Source: Parvularia atlantis
Lineage: Eukaryota; Opisthokonta; Rotosphaerida
Direction: 5' to 3'
Length of the DNA: 53,260 bases
Assembly: GCA_943704415.1 (NCBI GenBank)
Contig: CALSCO010000183.1
Location: 1-53,260, forward strand
Shown here in pieces: positions 51,275 to 53,260 of the stretch. The notes beneath the pieces are model-generated. The model was not told where the DNA came from. It did no database searches and saw nothing but the letters and a program-made list of their open reading frames with translations. How positions within the stretch are numbered: the first letter of the stretch is position 1; the number at the start of each line of letters is the position of its first letter. The translations under genes and the position numbers were made by a program.

Positions 51275-52720
51275 ATGCGCGCACTGTCGGGCCTCGCGCG
51301 CGGACGCGTGGCGAGCGCGGCTGCGAGCGCGGTGGCGAGCGCGACGGGCGGCGCCGTGGCCGTCGAGACGCGCTGCGTGCTCGTGAATGAGCGCGTTCCG
51401 AACCGCGGCGGATGCCTCGAGGTCGACGTCTACGGCTCGCTTGCCGACCCGCCCGGTGCGCTCGCGCCGTCGCCCGCGAGCCCGCGCTGCTGCCCGTGAC
51501 CGCCCACGCCCGCGCCGCGCCCGCCCGCGGCTTCCGCAGTTGTCCTGCTGCACGGCGGCGGGCAGACGCGGCATTCTTGGGCGCGCACGGCCGTGCGACT
51601 GGCACAGCTGCGCTTCTGCGCCGTTACGGTTGACCTGCGCGTGCGTCGCAAGCCGGCGGTGCGATCGAGCCCGCGCACCTGACGCGTTGCCGTACGCGCC
51701 CAGGGCCACGGCGGCAGCTTCTGGGACCCCGAGCAGGACTACTCGTACGAAGCGTTCGCGCACGACCTCGTGATGCTGACGCAGTCGGACCTGCTGCGCG
51801 ACAAGCGGCCGGCAGTGGTCGGCGCGTCGCTGGGTGCTTGCAGCGCGCCGTGCAGCGTGCCGCATGCGGCTGAGCTCTCGGCGCGCGCGCAGGCGGCCTC
51901 ACGCTGATGTGCGCGGGCAGCCGCATTCCAAACCTTAGCGCTGCCGTGCTGGTCGACATCCTGCCCAAGATGCAGGCGCGCGGCGGTGCGTGGGCGCGGT
52001 CTGGGCTCGTGCGGCGCGGCTCACGCGGGCGCGCGGCAGTGGACCGCATCCTCACGTTCATGTACGAGACGTCGCGCACGGGCTTCGCGACGGTCGAGGA
52101 GGCGCTGCACTCGATCGAGACGTACACGCCGCATCGCAAGGTGCCCTGCATCCACCCGCGTGGCACGTTGCGCGCCAGCTCATGTGCGCGGCACCCCTTG
52201 AGCAGCGCCAGCGTAACTACGAGTCGGTGCAGAAGAACCTGCGCCAGGGCGCCGACGGCCGGTTCTATTGGCACTGGGACCCGGCGTTCCTGATCAACCG
52301 GGTGAGCGCACGCCTTGCGCGCGCGAGCTGCGTGGCTGCGGCCCTGACGCCGCGCTGCAGTACGACGCGCAGAGCGACGGCGCCGCGGCCGAGCTCAAGT
52401 CGAGCCAGGAGCGGCTGGATCGGCTGATGGTGCTGGTGCAGGGGATCCAGGGTGTGTGCCGAGCGCGTTCCCAGGAGAGGCTGACGCGCGGATGCGGGCT
52501 CGCAGCGCCGATTCTGCTCATCCGTGGGCAGAAGACGGACCTGATCACGGCCGAGGACTCGCGCGCGTTCGTGGCGCAGCTGGCCGACGCCGAGTTTGTC
52601 GACGTCCAGGGCGCGTCGCACATGATCGCGGGCGACACGAACGACGTGTTCACGGCCGCGCTGGTCGAGTTCCTGCTGCGCAAGCTGACCCCGGGCGTGG
52701 CACCGGCGAGCAAACTGTAG
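51275..52720 (+). CDS. Alpha/beta hydrolase with C-terminal SKL
   Basis: The N-terminus MRALSGLARGRVASAAASAV is basic and amphipathic. Then come LVNERVPNRGGCLEVDVYGS and the alpha/beta hydrolase core: VVLLHGGGQTRHSWARTA (oxyanion loop), FCAVTVDLR spliced to GHGGSFWDPEQDYSYEAFAH, and a nucleophile elbow VVGASLG (Gly-x-Ser). Later elements are APILLIRGQKTDLITAED (acid) and FVDVQGASHMIAGDTNDVF (His). The protein ends PASKL; SKL is the standard type-1 peroxisomal targeting signal. The triad appears complete. Several short introns interrupt the gene. It resembles microbial alpha/beta hydrolases of the epoxide hydrolase/haloperoxidase group, and by location might be a peroxisomal lipase or esterase. 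The substrate is unknown. The start could be elsewhere in the leader, but the conserved core fixes it within about 40 residues. Confidence 0.87.
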
Positions 52721-52732
52721 TACAAGGCAACA

Positions 52733-53260
52733 TTACGGCTCGCAAAAGAGCTTGCGCACGACGACGAACCAGTTGTCGCGGTCGTAGCCCGACTCAACCA
52801 CCTCGCCCAGGCGCGTCGCCCGCACAAGCTCCTCCAGCTCGCCCTTGGTGAACAGGTGGTAATATCTTGGGGCGCGCCGGGCCCGGCGTAAGGCAGTGCC
52901 AGAGCGCAGCGTGGACGCAGCGCACCGCTGGAAGACCTGCGGCGGCTCGTGCGGCGCGTCACCCGTGTATGTCGCCGGCAGCTTCCACGCGACGAACGTG
53001 TCCTGCGCGTCGAACCGGCGCGTCTCCTGCTCCATCGCCCAGACGAAGACGAGTGCGGTGCCGCGCGGTCGCAGCACACGCAGCAGCTCCTGCCCGCCGC
53101 GCGTGGTGAGACGCTGACAGGGCGGCGCGACTGATGAGTGTCGCACCCGCAGGGCGGCTAGGCGCCGCTCGCGCGTTGACAGGTGGTGCAGCACGGCGAC
53201 CGACAGGACGTGGTCCTGCGGGCACGCGTCAGGCAGGCGCTGGGCACGCAGGCAGGGGGG
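52733..53260 (-). CDS. TRM9: Trm9-like tRNA wobble-uridine methyltransferase (5' end cut by window edge)
   Basis: This is the C-terminal part of an AdoMet-dependent methyltransferase. From the right edge, after an intron acceptor, comes DHVLSVAVLHHLSTRERRLA. An intron follows, then GGQELLRVLRPRGTALVFV, VWAMEQETRRFDAQDTFVAW, a second intron, RYYHLFTKGELEEL and GYDRDNWFVVVRKLFCEP with stop. The STRERR, QDTFVAW and YYHLF-KGELEEL motifs are those of Trm9 (and the methyltransferase part of ALKBH8). Trm9 with Trm112 completes mcm5U at tRNA position 34. The SAM-binding motif lies outside the window, so whether an AlkB domain is fused upstream cannot be seen. Its stop is 12 bp from the hydrolase stop. 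Confidence 0.85.
   Translation of the reverse strand, partial: PPCLRAQRLPDACPQDHVLSVAVLHHLSTRERRLAALRVRHSSVAPPCQRLTTRGGQELLRVLRPRGTALVFVWAMEQETRRFDAQDTFVAWKLPATYTGDAPHEPPQVFQRCAASTLRSGTALRRARRAPRYYHLFTKGELEELVRATRLGEVVESGYDRDNWFVVVRKLFCEP

Noticed and set aside
51275-52720. Protein phosphatase methylesterase 1 (PPME1)
   Set aside because: The fold is alpha/beta hydrolase, but the HGGGQTRHSW and GHGGSFWDPEQDYS motifs and the SKL end fit general hydrolases; PPME1-specific motifs are not seen.

Overview
This window looks like a compact, very GC-rich nuclear genome from a unikont eukaryote. Nearly every gene is cut by short introns. They run from about 30 to 70 nt, with a few up to about 285 nt. 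Donors are mostly GTGCG, CTGAC-like branch sites recur, and acceptors are mostly GCAG or ACAG. The gene content is opisthokont. A PAS plus GATA-finger protein of the white-collar-2 type and an Epl1 homologue point towards fungi. NAA80, Ena/VASP, a TM2D2-like protein, WDR81, an SmgGDS-like protein and an eIF4G with a C-terminal W2 domain are characters that Dikarya have usually lost. My best inference is an early-diverging (possibly zoosporic) fungus or a close relative. The sequence alone does not name it. I see no mobile element, viral fossil, rRNA, tRNA or CRISPR array.

Layout. I find 20 protein genes, two of them cut by the window edges. Left part (1-20.8 kb): NAA80-like acetyltransferase (-, partial), PP2C phosphatase (+), AP-1/AP-2 beta adaptin (-), a very large WDR81-like BEACH/WD40 protein (+), Ena/VASP (-) and ARFGAP1 (-). 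Middle (20.8-33.3 kb): eIF4G (+), an armadillo SmgGDS-like protein (-) and a WC-2-like PAS/GATA regulator (+). Right part (33.4-53.3 kb): TM2D2-like (-), ankyrin-repeat protein (+), membrane-anchored JmjC protein (-), a nucleotidyltransferase-glucuronokinase fusion (+), dienelactone hydrolase (-), calcium-binding mitochondrial carrier (+), importin-alpha/TMCO6-like ARM protein (-), SEL1L/Hrd3 (+), Epl1 (-), an SKL-ending alpha/beta hydrolase (+) and a Trm9-like methyltransferase (-, partial).

Architecture. Strand alternates gene by gene along the whole window. The only exception is the tandem Ena/VASP-ARFGAP1 pair. Convergent stop codons lie 12 to 340 bp apart. From 33 kb onwards four divergent pairs have start codons only 5, 21, 36 and 30 bp apart, so neighbours must share one promoter or read from inside each other.

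How the genes relate. This is not an operon or a pathway cluster. There are loose functional themes. Vesicle traffic is represented by beta adaptin, ARFGAP1 and WDR81. Actin control is represented by NAA80, which is a profilin-linked actin acetyltransferase in animals, and by Ena/VASP. Translation is represented by eIF4G and Trm9. The most novel item is the protein at 37465-40140. It joins an N-terminal sugar-nucleotide pyrophosphorylase-type domain to a complete plant-type glucuronokinase. This could be a one-polypeptide route from free glucuronate to an activated nucleotide sugar.
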